Assembly (NCBI RefSeq): GCF_964275005.1 | Contig: NC_092702.1 | Location: forward strand, 37,224,816-37,288,815 | Direction: 5' to 3' | Length of the DNA stretch: 64,000 nucleotides | From: Diadema setosum | Lineage: Eukaryota > Echinodermata > Echinoidea > Diadematoida > Diadematidae | Part shown: positions 35,408 to 47,393 of the stretch, one piece after another | Numbering within the stretch: position 1 is the first letter of the stretch | How the letters are laid out: each line of letters opens with the position of its first letter | The notes under the pieces: model-generated | What the model saw: the letters and a program-made list of their open reading frames with translations, nothing else | Databases searched by the model: none | What the model was told of the DNA's origin: nothing | Made by a program: the position numbers and the translations under genes

Positions 35408-38400
35408 AAATGGTGATAATAAAGCCACATGGGCGTATTTGAATTAGGTGTAAGTACAGGCCTAACATACATGAGTTAGCGTTGTGAAAGCAAATTAGTT
35501 ATACTGATTATAATAAGTGGTGTTTTAAATATGATGAGTACATAATACGATTTCGGCGATATCATTCCATTTATATATTTATTTTGGAAGACGATTTTGA
35601 GTGAAACTGACAAAACTGAATACCAATAGACAAACTTGATTGCTGCCTCGTGCTTATAGCTCCTGTGACCGACGAATTTGAATTGCAATTGACGAAAGCC
35701 GGTGACATAGCACGAAATTGAAACCGATCGACAAAAGACGAACTTGAAACGAGCACTCGCATCACGCTCCAAAGACCTGGGACAATCGAAAAATACAATA
35801 AAAAATAGATGAACTTACTGATACATGAGGAAAATGGGCAAAAAACCTGATGAGTCTTGTTGCCGCAAAGGAATGGATGAACGCACGAACCATACCCGGA
35901 ACGCACGAACGTTCTTTGTCGTCTTTGTGTGCGTGTGTGTGTGTGTGTGTAGGTGGGGGATCTGGGGCGGAGAGAATATTTTTCTTCAGATAAATTTGAC
36001 ATATTTCCCTTTCATAATGACCTATAGAATTAACAAAATAGCAAATCCTAACATAAAACACTGGAAAAGCCGAGATATTGATATGTGTTATTGGAGTATA
36101 AGATTAAGCATAAAAGTGAAGCAGAATTTTCGATCCCTCTCGTTATATAGGACAAACTATTCTACGGGTTCACTCCTTTGCATCAAGTCTAATAAGTCTT
36201 ACTTATTGATTCAGATTGTTGTTGAAACCCCGAAGAGAATCTATGACTGCTACTATTATCATGTGGTATAAAATGGTGAATTAACTGAAGAACCCTGTCT
36301 GGGAGTCTTGTCCGTCTGATACACACAATGTTTTCGCGTGTCCTGCGTGCCCACCGTTGCGTTGGGAACTGTCCTTTAGGCCTACTAGTGAAGATACGTA
36401 CGAAATTGGATGGCTTCGGTTGTTGTTGTTTGTTTTTTTTTTCACACACACAAGAAATATAGCTATGATGTATAACTATATAGCTTTACCTGCAAGGAAT
36501 GTACACAGTGTCATATTGTGCTGTACTCTCCATCATTTTCCATATAACTTTGACAGTGTATGCCAACCAAATTCACACGCACCACAGGTACATCACCTAA
36601 AGATGCCAGTCACGTTCGAATATTGGTGAATTCTGACATGGATCACAGGTCAAAATGTCAATGAACTTTTTTCGGCACATCAGGTTTGAGATATAACCAC
36701 AAATCTCTCCCCACAGGTACATCACCTATAGATGCCGGTCAATTTCGAATATTGGTGAGGTCGGACAAGGTCAAAGGTCAAAAGGTCGATGAAATTACAT
36801 AGAACAACATTATTATCACAAATTGCGATATGCGGGCGAGACAACACTTTGCGTTTACCTTGTTGTCCTTTTCGATTTAAAATAGCCCTTCACCACTGTT
36901 CACATAATGGAACAGCATAGATTTTCAAAAGGGTGTTTTAACCTTATACTGCTGCTGGTATAGATATACCTGAGTATGAAGAGTAACCTCTCTTTTTTTT
37001 TTCTTTTAGGCCTAATATCTAATAATCTGACGTAGGGTCCATGATCTGACGGTATCAAACTTGAAAAAAGTGAATAAAAGTATTCCAAGTGCCAACGATG
37101 GCATCAATAATTATCTCTGTCAATACTCAAGTCCATTTGGCTACTCTCTCTTAAACCAAGTTTAACATGACATAATCACAACCATGATATTAATCTTCTC
37201 TCCTCACGATACTGCTCTGCCTCAAACAATTCAGCCAAAATGGTGAGGGACTCCACAACACCACTCGTGAACATGGCGCCAGGGTACACCTCTGATGAGA
37301 GGTCGTATTTTGTTGGAGCCAAATTTGAACTGAGGTAGGTGTTTATCTCATAGGATAGGTCCCCTTGCCATATCTCCTCACGAAACACTGCTTCGTGGAA
37401 AAAAAAAAAAACCAACCCCAACATTGTCACAACTGACACCCGCTCGATCAACGTTACTTATAGTGTGAATACGCATTTAAACGTGTGTGGGAATCTATGA
37501 AATATATCAATACACCCTGCAATGTGAGAGAACAACCACGGTGCAATAGAACAGGCTATTGACTAATCCATGGGTTATAAACCATGCTGAATGAAAGATA
37601 ATACTGTAATAGCAATGTATTGCGCTAAAATGGAAACATTAATCAATCAAATAAAATAAAATGTAATAGAGAGAAAAAAAAACAATTGGTCGACAGATTC
37701 AAAAAGTTCTGATAATCATGTTTTTATGGGGTAAATGTAAAAAAAAAAATAAATAAACTGATCCCAGTGTTTCTTTACACATCGTAAATGATTATTTTGT
37801 ATCTCATTGTAGAGATGGCTCTTCCCTCGAGCTTGACAAGGAAGACATGAGGATCGCCCAGCAGTACAACAATTCCGACGGGTAAGAGAGTTCTACTCGG
37901 CTACAAAGATCGACTAAAGAGATCAATCAAAATATGCTATGCCCTCCACTGTCTTGAAACTCAGTTCATCATGTCGTAAGGCATTTACAAAATACATACA
38001 AAATAGATGTTTTTCTTTTAGATGTAATCATTCAGTTAAATCTGAGGAATGGGAAAATACATTCTGTGCATTATTTACTAGTGTTGAAGATAAATTCTGA
38101 AATCAAAGCAGCGAAAGTTTTTTGTCGCTTATCTCTCAGACGAAATAGCTTCAATAAGGTGTATTGAGGCTCGAGGTAATAATAAATGACATTTTTGCAA
38201 CATGTTGATGTGCTCACAATAAATGTCACCTCATCAAAAATATTAATTATTGTTCACAAGTGATGATTATGCGTCGTCGATGAGTTATCTACAGATGTGT
38301 GACAACATTTCTATCTATATGTTGCAGGGAGGTTTGCATTTTTGTATAGCATGCACGATTATATATTGTGAGGCACTTTTCGATACTGCTCCATCATTCT

Positions 38401-39030
38401 ATATACAGTAGGCACCCTATATCGACCTTGTCTTTGTAGACAATATGCATTTATAGCACACAGCTACCAAATAACTTCACGACATATCAGTAGCCTGACT
38501 TTCCTTTCATCCCATTCAAAGCAGGGTTTAAAAAATTATATACACTTTTCATTCTAATGTCCATTCTCTCTGAGCCGATCTCATCTAGGTATCATAGTAT
38601 TTAGGTTCATTTTTTTCACCCACTTTCCCACACAGAATAGTTCCCCTTCGTGAATTCCTGACTGACGTGACAGTGAAGCTTCATAATCCACCAAACTTTG
38701 GTGACCCCAACGAGGAAAAGGCCCTGCGTGTTATAGTAACTGGAGGGAATCTACATGCTTTGGCTATTGTAAGTAATCGTCATCGTTTTCAAATCAGACG
38801 CGGGGAAACATTTAAAAGGCGATGTTATAAAAGCACAAAATATCAAAGTGAACATAACTTGTACAGTTGTACTCTGCGAAATAAACTGTTCAGATGTTAG
38901 TGTGATTGGTTTCTTGTTTCTTGAGCATTCGAAGTGAACGTACAGTAATCTGACAATAATGTCCAGTAATGTGACCATTGATGGTGTCATATTACGGAAC
39001 GGCACTGTTGTTAAACGGTGCTCTTTTAGT

Positions 39031-39061
<31 letters not shown>

Positions 39062-41311
39062 GTGTATACTTTTATAGCGCAACAGTCCATCAAAAGATGC
39101 TCATGGCGCTTTTAGTCTTAAGGTTAGGAGAAGAAAGAAAGAAAGAAGAGAGAGGGAGAGAGAAAAGGAATTATGTGACATATTCACTCTTGTTTTGTTT
39201 CCTACAACATATTAAACAGATATGTTTTTAGGGATGATTTAAATGATTCCACAGAGGATGACTGGCGAACAGTGACAGGGATATCTTTCCAAACTTTAGG
39301 TCCTATGTGGGAGAAAGAACGAGTTCCCCATGAATGCTTAACCTTAGGTATCTGAAATGAAAAGGAAGTAGAGGATCGAAGTCTGCGAGGAGGGTTATAA
39401 CAATATAAAGAATTCTGGAGATACTCAGGTGCAGTTGAGTGAACTACATGATACACAAGAAGAGCAATTTTGAAAATAATTCGCTTTTCAACAGGAAGCC
39501 AATGGAGAGAACGTAACACTGGCGTAATGTGAGCAGTTTTCCTACTATAGGTCAGTAATCTTGCGGCAGAGTTTTGAAGACGTTGTAGAGTGTTAATTTG
39601 TTGTGACATGCCGAAAAACAAAGAGTTACAATAATCTATTCGAGAGGAAATAAGAGCATGTATAATCTGTTCAGCTGCTGTTTTAGTGAGATATTTCCGA
39701 ATAAAACCAAGATTACGCAATTGGAACCTTACAGATTGTGATACATACGCAACATGATATTTGAAGGACATGGTACTATCAAAAACAACACCAAGATTGC
39801 GTGCCTTTTCAGAAGAGTTAATAACACTGTTACCAATTCTCAATTGACACTTCTTCATGTTAGCCTTTGTCAGCATGTGTCTTGACCCAAGTACCAGTAA
39901 CTCTGTTTTATTGTCGTTCAACTTTAGTTGATTTTTGCTCATCCAACCTTTGATTTCATCAACACAAATTTCAAGTTGTTTTAACACTGTTGCTGCTATA
40001 GTTTCAGATGGCGGGAAGGAAACAAACAATTGAATGTCATCAGCATAGCAGTGATAATGAACATTGTGCTTCCGAATGATCTGACTAATGGGCTGAAGAT
40101 AGAGTGAGAAGAGGAGTGGGCCGCCAACCGATCCTTGTGGAACTCCAAACTCGGTGGCTACATGGCTCGGTGGCTATATGCCAATTATCGAGAACTTTTC
40201 TTACTTATGCAAAAGAACAACAAAAGTTTCAGTGCTCCCCTCTATTACGCTAACTTTCAAATACATGTCGTTTTTCGTCAGAAAAAAAAAAGGCCTTCAA
40301 AACACTTTAATCTTCAAATCCATTTCAAGCGTTGATGTAGTGGCATAATGTGGTTAAAAAAGCGTTATAGTTTGAGAGAGACAGAGAGAGAGAGAGAGAG
40401 GGAGAGATAAAGGCAGATTTTGGGGCCTTTATAGCGGACAAAGCCATATTCAGTGTTACTCAACCTGGAAATAAATCACTGTTTTATCAAAACAGGAGAA
40501 TCGACACTTTGACTCTCAACGGAAGTACGTGGGGTTTCCTCAGCATGTTAGAAGTCTTTTTTTTTTAAGGAGAATTTTCTATGTTTGCGTATATCTCTCA
40601 AACACTGTCTTGCCTACTGAAAAGTATACTAAAAAGGCGAAACATATCATAGACTTATACATGCATAAGTTACTGAAAAAACACAGTACATGTCAATGGT
40701 GGGTGACAAAATATTCCCATATCATTTTGTCTCCTTTTCGGGGCAGTATTTTCCAGAGTTAGGTACACTCACATGACTCCTTCAAGTATAAACGAAGTAT
40801 GGCTCAGTTTACTGCCGGGTCTATGTTTGCGTGTCACAGCTATAGGCAAGAACAAAGTTCACTTACACTCTGTAAAGTGGAACGTGGACTTCAGACTTCC
40901 ACATAAATGATAGATTAACATTCGATCGTAGACAGGCTAGTGTCATGTTAAACCTTTTGTAAACTATAGTAAACTGTGAAATGTGATACTCTACATCAAC
41001 TTTTGCTAGACGTTCTTTCGTCATGTATTATCATCTCTCACTCTTCATTTAGGCTACGGCTACCCTGCTAAATGAAGGAGACAAATGTTTGCTTCCTGAA
41101 TATGGCTACAGTAGCTTTTTTGGACAGGTGAGATTACAATATATATGAACAGAAATGTATTGGACAATGGAGGCAACTAGCTTACTAGGTACAGTACAGC
41201 TGTATATCCATGTCTGAAATGCTTCTTCAGAAAGGTGCACTGAAAATCCCCCCCCCAAAAAAAAAAAAAAAAAATCTTCCACAGTAGAAGGGAGATGGGG
41301 ACATGAAATAC

Positions 41312-41359
<48 letters not shown>

Positions 41360-41377
41360 AAATACATTATATTTATA

Positions 41378-41451
<74 letters not shown>

Positions 41452-44400
41452 TTGATTGCATGCGCTTCTGTACGACATAAACACTTCCCTTTTTATGGCA
41501 TCAGATCATCAGATATCGGGGGGGGGGGGGGTTTGGGTGAGTGTGTATGTATGTGTGTATGTCCATGTGTTTATGTGTGACGTTCGATCCAGTTGACTAA
41601 ACCATTTACTGTATGATTTCCATAATTGCAGCTGAAGCTCATGAATGTTGACTTTTTGTCGTACCGGGTGGAGAGTGACGGACCTAACATCGAACATCTG
41701 GAAGAAACTCTCTCTCGCTGGGATCCAGAAGATAAAGAAAACTGGTATCTAACAGTCAAACGGACTCAGTGATGCAAAGCTTAACCCTAAACGTACAATC
41801 AAGAAAAAAAGAAAGAAAGAAAAAGAAGGTTAATTGTGTGGATTCAATGCAGGAAGATACGGAGACTACTCAGCGAAATTTTGAGGAAAAAATCCATATG
41901 AATATATAGGCCTACTATTTTGAAATTGAGATTATGAATATGCGGGATTTGATCGAAAGCAAAAAAGATCGCTGAATATTGTAAAACTTTTAAACTTTAA
42001 TTGGATACGAGTGGAAGCCAATATAGTTCAGCCATCGATATGAGTACGTATTTACAAAGACATTGTAAGTAATGTGAACAAGTGAGAAATGTGAACAAGT
42101 GAGAAATGAAATGAAAATGACACAAAGGCAACATATCCGTTAACAATGTCTTCAATCATCGGAGTAGCCGGTCTATATCTAATATCCGCATTAGGATTGA
42201 TGCTTAATCGTTATCTGACTTCAGTCCCATAACTTGTCCATTCACCGTGGATGATGATAATGCTGCTCTCTATTCTTTGTTTTCTCATGGGTTCTTTTGT
42301 CGTCTGAAAGGGACAAGCGGCCCAAGGTACTTACCATTGTCCCAAACGGAGGAAACCCGACCGGGGAAACGACGTCTCTGGAAAAACGACACAAAATCTA
42401 CGCCTTGGCCAGAAAATACAACCTTATTATCATAGAGGATGATGCCTATTACTTCCTACAGTTCAGTGAGGTAAACATTCACATGCAAAAAGAAACGCAT
42501 AAAAAAAGCGAAACTGTCTAGACAATGTAGAAACACTCGAGCATTGTCATCTTCAGTTGAAATTCCTTTCTGATAGACAAGGGATGTTAACTCCCCGGTA
42601 ATTCGTAAATCTGATTTAGAGACATAGATTATATACTTAGTAGAATATTTGTTGTGATACCCAAGGTTTCTTACCAGTTCTTGTTACATGAAAATTCCAA
42701 CCATGCACCACTTTCTTTGTAGCAAAAGCAATAAAACTTATTAACTTAAATTGAGTTTCGGTATGATTATGTCATAATAATTCGAAGGAATGAAGGGAAT
42801 CATCGTATCAGTGTTCTGTAACTGGTCATTTTAGTAATCCTATTTTAGTATTTATCGTTGATCAGGAAGAGAGTCGAACTATTGATACAAGCTGGCAAAA
42901 AAACCAACAACTTTCTTGCTCTTTATTTTCTTTTTATAACTATATTCCCCAAAGTCTCGCATTCCGTCTTTGCTCTCCATGGATACGGACGGAAGAGTCG
43001 TGAGATGCGACACTTTTTCAAAGTTCATGGGACCAGGGTAAGACGATCTATCACTGCATGATATAGTTGTACTCAATGTATTGCAACTCATTCACTTGAT
43101 TTAAGAGATTTAGTTGGTTGGGTGCTTGTGATGAAATCTTAAAGCTAACAATTCTTATAGGCATTTAAGCAGTTTTACTTCCCCCTGTGTCAAAGGAGGT
43201 GATTTATGCAGCATTTGTGTTCATATCCTCCCATATTTCATCCTTTACTGGTGCACTATGATTGATACTAATTACACGCGATGCATGTGGTGAGAAAGCA
43301 GTTGTCCATTTGTGTAAAATATTCCCTGTGAATGGTTAGAGGCCTACTGTAGTGTAGGTTTAGGATGATATTGTGGAGCTGAATTCGTGTAACGAAATGT
43401 CATTATCCGTATTTATACCAGCAAATGTTTGCAGGGCATATTATATATATTGGAACACCAATATCTTTCTGATTTATCCATATGCGCTGGATTAGCGTTG
43501 ATCAGCGTTAAACAAAAATATTGATTTCAACTTTTGCAGCCTTTGAAATGAAAGGATTTGAAAATAACAATCAGCATGAACTTGCGACATTACCAACTGA
43601 CTGTATATCCTATTCGATACCGTAACACTGTCAGCAGTCAAGGCAGTCGTGATGAAGGCTTAAATAAAGCGTAAAGCTTAATCGTAACCTGAATGAAGAC
43701 TATGGTTACATGATGGGCTGATAGGAGTATATTATCGTATAGTAGTAGCTGTTTATGTAACGTAAGACAGTAAATGTAGTAACAGTGTGAGTAACAGAAG
43801 TGATAGTAATGAAGTTATATTCTTTACACAATTATGCATACGCACTGATCTGTCTTCAAACCTATACCGTCATTGTCAGCCTACATAGCATTTCGAAATA
43901 CATGTTGGCCCTACTCCCTAACCATCTCCAGTGCCTCAGGGACATCTTGTGATATCCTTTTACCTTATCTGAAGCCGAACTCAGGAATTTTGCTTAGGAG
44001 TCAGATATATCCCAGCAGTGAGAACCCGTAGCTTTTTCAGTTGAAGATGTATGTTGCCTGATACCTGAACCAATTTCATGATTCTTGATCTCTTCAGTTT
44101 TCGCGCAGGCTGGCTCAGTGGACCGAATGCTCTGGTGACAAAGATGTTGTTTGAGCTGCAGTATATGATGCAACATGCCAGCGTTTTAACACAGGTGTGA
44201 TAATTTAGAGGGTTGTGTTGGAGAATTTATTACGACTTACATCTCCGAACAAGGTCGAAAAAGAGGGGGTGGAGGAGGAGGAGGAGAAAGAGAGCTCTTT
44301 GACAACCAGAAAGCAACGGGCGATCCTTAACGGCCCGTTAACGATCGCCCCGCCACTGTACAGGCATATGCTAACCTGGAAACATTAAACTGCACATTAC

Positions 44401-47393
44401 TTGAATATGAGACCATTCTGAAGCAAATAATTTTCACACAACACTAGATATACAGTATAATGTACTCTTAAATAAGTCCCACAAGGATTCGAACAATCAT
44501 CCCCCAGCATTCCCACTGATTCCCACTGATCAGTTACCATCCCCTTGAATTCGTTGCTTTTAAAGTCTTGTCCGGGCATTTCTTTTTGCTTGAGTTACTT
44601 GAGTTGAAAAGTTCAAAAATTATCTAAAATGATAATTTTTAGTTGCTGTATATCAGTCACTCCTATAATACCTCAATTTTCTCGAGGGTTGGTAGCTGTT
44701 GCTATGTTGTACCTTCTCAGCCTCATTCCAAAATTACGTAACTTTCGCGAAGATACTGTTCACCAAGAAACATGACTGTTAATACATGACGTCATTATAT
44801 GCTACGATCGTATCTCGTCTCCTGAAGGTAACTCTGAACAAACTCCTGAGACAGTGGGGGATGGAAGAATTCCTTCGGAATGCCAACGATCAAAGGGATT
44901 TCTACTGGAAGAGACGGGACTTCAGTCTACGGAGTGCAGAAAAACATCTCAAGGGTATAAGAAACTTGTACTCGGTCAGTTTTTAATCACCCTTAATGTT
45001 GATTATATCATTCTATATTAAAGATGAAGGAGAAAATAAATGTTTTAAGCTGAACATTTCTTTTTTTTTATCATCGCCATCATTATCAGCAATACAAATG
45101 ATTGTCATCATGATTAGAATTGTCAGACAGTTTGGACTAATTCAACATGGTCACTTCACACGTGACCACTCACGAGCAGCGGGACGCGTTTTTTTTTAAG
45201 ACGGCACAGATTGGGGCATGGCGCGTGTTAAACCTATGGGAAAAACGTTGGGTTAGGGTTTTTGGTTATGGTTATGGTTAGGGTTAGGGTTAGGGTTGGG
45301 GTTAGGATTAGGGTTAGGGTTAGGGTTTGATGGTTAGGGTTAGGATTGGGATTAGGGTTAGGTTTAGGGATAGGGTCCCCGATAGATTTTTAGTTTCCCC
45401 AATCTGTGCCGTCTAAAAAAAACACGCCAGCGGGACTAACAGCTTTCAGTCCCTTCTGAAGGACGAGGCAATGAGGACATTTAAAAGTGCTTGCCTTGAG
45501 ATCACTGCTGTCAGCTGACTCGGACCAAGGACCTAACACTTGAGGGTCCATGGTCTTACTTACTGAGCCGCAGCTGTTAGTCTAGTATAACATTAGTGAT
45601 CATCATTCGGGTTGCACAGAAGGAGGATTAGATTTAAGAAATGCCATCGACAAAATCTTTACACTAATTTTAACCTTTGCTGCACTCATTGTCACTTATT
45701 CTTCATTATAAACTTATTATGAACAAATATTGCTACCTTGACGTGTCATAGAATTCATCGTTTCGAGATAATTTGCAAAATCAAAATTGAACTCACAGTT
45801 CTTCTTCTTCTTCTGTCGTATGATGCATTACAACTGGGATGAGGGGTAGAAGACAAAGTATATCATCGATGGTTAGAAATGGTAGCCCTATGGGTGAAAA
45901 CCATGTTCATTTCGAGTTATAGCATGATTGCTCGAGGACGCAAAGGATTCAGATCAGCGCTTCAGGTAAAACCAGGTTCAAACTTTACTAATCCCCACAA
46001 AAATGGACAAATCTTGAAAAAAAGAAGATGTGAACTGTACCAGAGCACTAAATGTTCTAAAAGTGTCTTTAAGGGGATGTAATCCTACTTGTGATTCGAA
46101 GGTTTGGCGACCTGGACGGTGCCTCAGGGCGGCATGTTTCTTTGGATTAAGGCTACCGTCATCGACGACGGAGAGAAATTCCTCGCCGACCACGCCATAA
46201 AGAACGGATTCATGATGACACCAGGGAGTATCTTTGCCCACGATCACCAAGCCCCTTGCCCATACCTCCGGCTCGCTTTCACCGTGTGTACGGCAGACAA
46301 GTTAGATGAGGTAAGCATCTACCATAATTGTTCAAATCTTTCAAAAGAGAGAGAGCCACGGAACCGTATCTGACGGTTCCACATTTTCATGAAAGTAACA
46401 TAGGGAACAAATGCATTTATGAAAATGTGTTGAAGCGATGCTATATCATCGCTTGCCAACATTCCTTGAAGGCGTTCACGAAGATCATGTTCAATTTTTT
46501 TTCCCCAAAAACAAAATGGAATCTTTGGCCTCAAACCACTCTACAGACGTAAATTATGTAACAATGGTGACTTCACTGTAGCCTTAGTTTATTATAGAAA
46601 CACCTCTTTAGGTGTTTTTGTTTGGTTGGTTGTTTGCTTGCTTTTGGCAATCATTTTGGGGAAGGGGCACGGCAAGAGAGGTTACCTTATAGGTGGAAAT
46701 ATCATCACTTTTTCTAATTCACAGCTGCGATTATGATCAGTGACACTGATTTAAAACACAAACTGTTAAATGACATACATGTCCGACTTTTGAGAATTTT
46801 TTCTCTCGCTCGTTCAACTAAAGTCAATATAAAATAGAGCTCCTCTTTTAATCCAAACTTTCCTGTGATAACTCTTGTCGACCGTTTGTTTGCTGCATAA
46901 TATAATGCTTCATCTCGATCACTTATCAAGCATATCAAAAGGTGACAAGAAGACGCGTTCCTTGTACCAGTTAGCTCAACACCACTCGGTTGAAAGCATT
47001 CATCAAAAAGTTATTTTGTAACATTATTGTCCTTGATGGACTGAGAAATGCTAAAGGAATTCAGTGACAAAATAGATGATTATAGACAAAGAATTCGACT
47101 TGGATGGGAGCATTTTTCATGATTCGTGTCCTAAAAAATTGTATTTCTGATTGATAATGCCACCATCCTGGCGGGCAAAGACGGTGGCAGTGCTGGATAA
47201 TAACTTTTGTGTATGGGTGTTGTATCACACACACACACATTGTCTCAAGTTTCCATATACACAGGCCTACTCACTAGATTTTCTACGAATAAATTTGACT
47301 GTGCCATGCATTTGTTGCCTTTTTTTTCAGGGCATAAAAGCACTAGCAACGGCCCTCAGGGAAGCTGCAGACGAGAAACAAGTGAAGACATGA
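32526..47393 (+). CDS. AADAT: Kynurenine/2-aminoadipate aminotransferase-like, copy 1 (12 exons)
   Basis: PLP-dependent fold-type I aminotransferase of the KAT2/AADAT family, which transaminates kynurenine to kynurenate and 2-aminoadipate to 2-oxoadipate. The 12 exons total 1296 bp (431 residues; human AADAT has 425), every junction is GT-AG and in phase, and no stop interrupts. The N-terminus [20 protein letters not shown] matches the family start. Residues: NPTG with N201, [10 protein letters not shown] with D230 and Y233, PLP lysine in DTFSK at K262, and substrate-carboxylate Arg in PYLR at R398. Odd: the phosphate-binding S-G-S-Q-Q-G of human reads T-G-G-N-L-H (114-119). It is tandemly duplicated downstream. 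It may be mitochondrial, as in mammals, but this is not shown by the sequence. Symbol given by family; a divergent paralogue is possible. Confidence 0.93.
32731..32764. repeat. GGAGGTAT hairpin
   Basis: CCAAGGAGGTAT / ATACCTCCTTGG, a perfect 12 bp stem with a 10-base loop, set in repeated GGTATAACC. Confidence 0.8.
32983..33500. repeat. Three tandem copies of a 170-180 bp unit
   Basis: Units start at 32983, 33151 and 33331 with TTGGTGGTGCTTAAAGGCGC, contain a (GT)n run and TTTTCTCGCAAATGGCC, and end CAATGAAATATGCCCCGTTT. They lie in intron 1 of copy 1 and seem absent from copy 2. Confidence 0.9.
34187..34483. mobile_element. About 297 bp MITE in intron 1 of copy 1
   Basis: Inverted ends ATTTTTCTCATTGGGTCACT and ATTTTTTTCTCATCGGTCAC; an inner pair CTTGTGTTGGT...ACCAACACAAG gives a second stem. 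No ORF. Confidence 0.7.
35285..35405. repeat. (AAT)n microsatellite
   Basis: A long AAT/ATT run in intron 1 of copy 1. Confidence 0.9.
36590..36800 (+). promoter_or_regulatory. Duplicated segment with DR1 nuclear-receptor-like motif
   Basis: Two copies of ACAGGTACATCACCTA-AGATGCC...TTCGAATATTGGTGA about 125 bp apart. The second ends with AGGTCAAAGGTCA (36768-36780), a perfect direct repeat spaced by one, followed by AAAGGTCG. It lies about 450 bp before exon 2. Regulatory activity is inference. Confidence 0.4.
37235..37334 (+). CDS. AADAT: AADAT-like copy 1, exon 2
   Basis: Codes [20 protein letters not shown] onward to FELR. Acceptor ATTCAG, donor gtaggt, phase 2. Confidence 0.9.
37813..37881 (+). 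CDS. AADAT: AADAT-like copy 1, exon 3
   Basis: Codes [20 protein letters not shown] and SDG; the Q-Y-x-x-S-x-G block corresponds to the human Q-Y-S-P-S-A-G segment. Confidence 0.93.
38636..38768 (+). CDS. AADAT: AADAT-like copy 1, exon 4
   Basis: Codes [20 protein letters not shown] through [11 protein letters not shown]. The L-H-N-P-P motif is family-typical; GGNLH replaces the usual GSQQG. Confidence 0.95.
39031..40150 (-). mobile_element. 5'-truncated L2/CR1-like LINE in intron 4 of copy 1
   Basis: The minus strand from about 40150 to 39202 encodes [17 protein letters not shown], the catalytic YADDIQLF (codons around 40037-40048), then the thumb and C-terminal region ending near [13 protein letters not shown]. 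The 3' region runs to an (ATT)n tail at 39031-39062, as in this clade. The frame is intact, but the first RT motifs and the endonuclease are missing. Absent at the matching place in copy 2. Confidence 0.92.
41053..41127 (+). CDS. AADAT: AADAT-like copy 1, exon 5
   Basis: 25 codons, [20 protein letters not shown] then SFFGQ. The tyrosine of YGYS lies where human AADAT has its active-site Tyr in P-A-Y-S. Confidence 0.95.
41318..41452. repeat. (TA)n and (TG)n microsatellite
   Basis: Two (AT)n runs separated by a short copy of the flank, then (GT)n. The corresponding place in copy 2 has only a short GT tract. Confidence 0.95.
41632..41744 (+). CDS. AADAT: AADAT-like copy 1, exon 6
   Basis: Codes [20 protein letters not shown] to [12 protein letters not shown]-x-P-E-D is shared with human AADAT. 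Confidence 0.95.
42311..42470 (+). CDS. AADAT: AADAT-like copy 1, exon 7 ([14 protein letters not shown])
   Basis: Codes [13 protein letters not shown], then [20 protein letters not shown]. It holds the Asn that contacts the PLP 3'-hydroxyl, the Asp that pairs with the PLP ring nitrogen, and the conserved Tyr. Confidence 0.97.
42955..43037 (+). CDS. AADAT: AADAT-like copy 1, exon 8 (PLP lysine)
   Basis: Codes [20 protein letters not shown] then FSKFMGPG. The Lys of S-K is the Schiff-base residue. Confidence 0.96.
44098..44194 (+). CDS. AADAT: AADAT-like copy 1, exon 9
   Basis: Codes [20 protein letters not shown] to SVLTQ, matching the R-x-G-F-L-T-G-P segment that follows the PLP lysine. 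Confidence 0.94.
44318..44350. repeat. Near-perfect 33 bp palindrome
   Basis: GGGCGATCcTTAACGG / CCGTTAACGATCGCCC arms meet head to head, with few mismatches. It lies in intron 9 of copy 1, next to a GGA-repeat tract, within DNA absent from copy 2. Confidence 0.75.
44828..44954 (+). CDS. AADAT: AADAT-like copy 1, exon 10
   Basis: Codes [20 protein letters not shown] to KHLKG; the L-L-x-x-W-G-x-E-x-F pattern is family-typical. Confidence 0.93.
45180..45434. mobile_element. TIR element filled with telomeric (TTAGGG)n-like repeats
   Basis: Inverted ends TTTTTTAAGACGGCACAGAT (left, to 45216) and its complement (right, 45397-45420), bounded by direct repeat CAGCGGGAC on both sides (about 45179-45187 and 45428-45436). 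Most of the interior (45247-45377) is GGTTAGGGTTAGGG-type repeat with variants. It lies in intron 10 of copy 1. Confidence 0.82.
46102..46310 (+). CDS. AADAT: AADAT-like copy 1, exon 11 (substrate Arg)
   Basis: Codes [16 protein letters not shown], then [15 protein letters not shown] and P-Y-L-R are diagnostic; the Arg binds the substrate alpha-carboxylate in this fold. Confidence 0.96.
47331..47393 (+). CDS. AADAT: AADAT-like copy 1, exon 12 and stop
   Basis: Codes [20 protein letters not shown] and TGA, after a pyrimidine-rich TTTTTTTTCAG acceptor. Confidence 0.93.
   Translation, partial: GIKALATALREAADEKQVKT

Noticed and set aside
35571..36271. Overlapping ORFs of 99-148 codons on both strands
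   Set aside because: They depend on a GT microsatellite and lack any domain; the region is intron 1 of aminotransferase copy 1.
45247..45377. True chromosome end
   Set aside because: The telomere-like repeats are short, imperfect, internal to an intron and enclosed by inverted and direct repeats.
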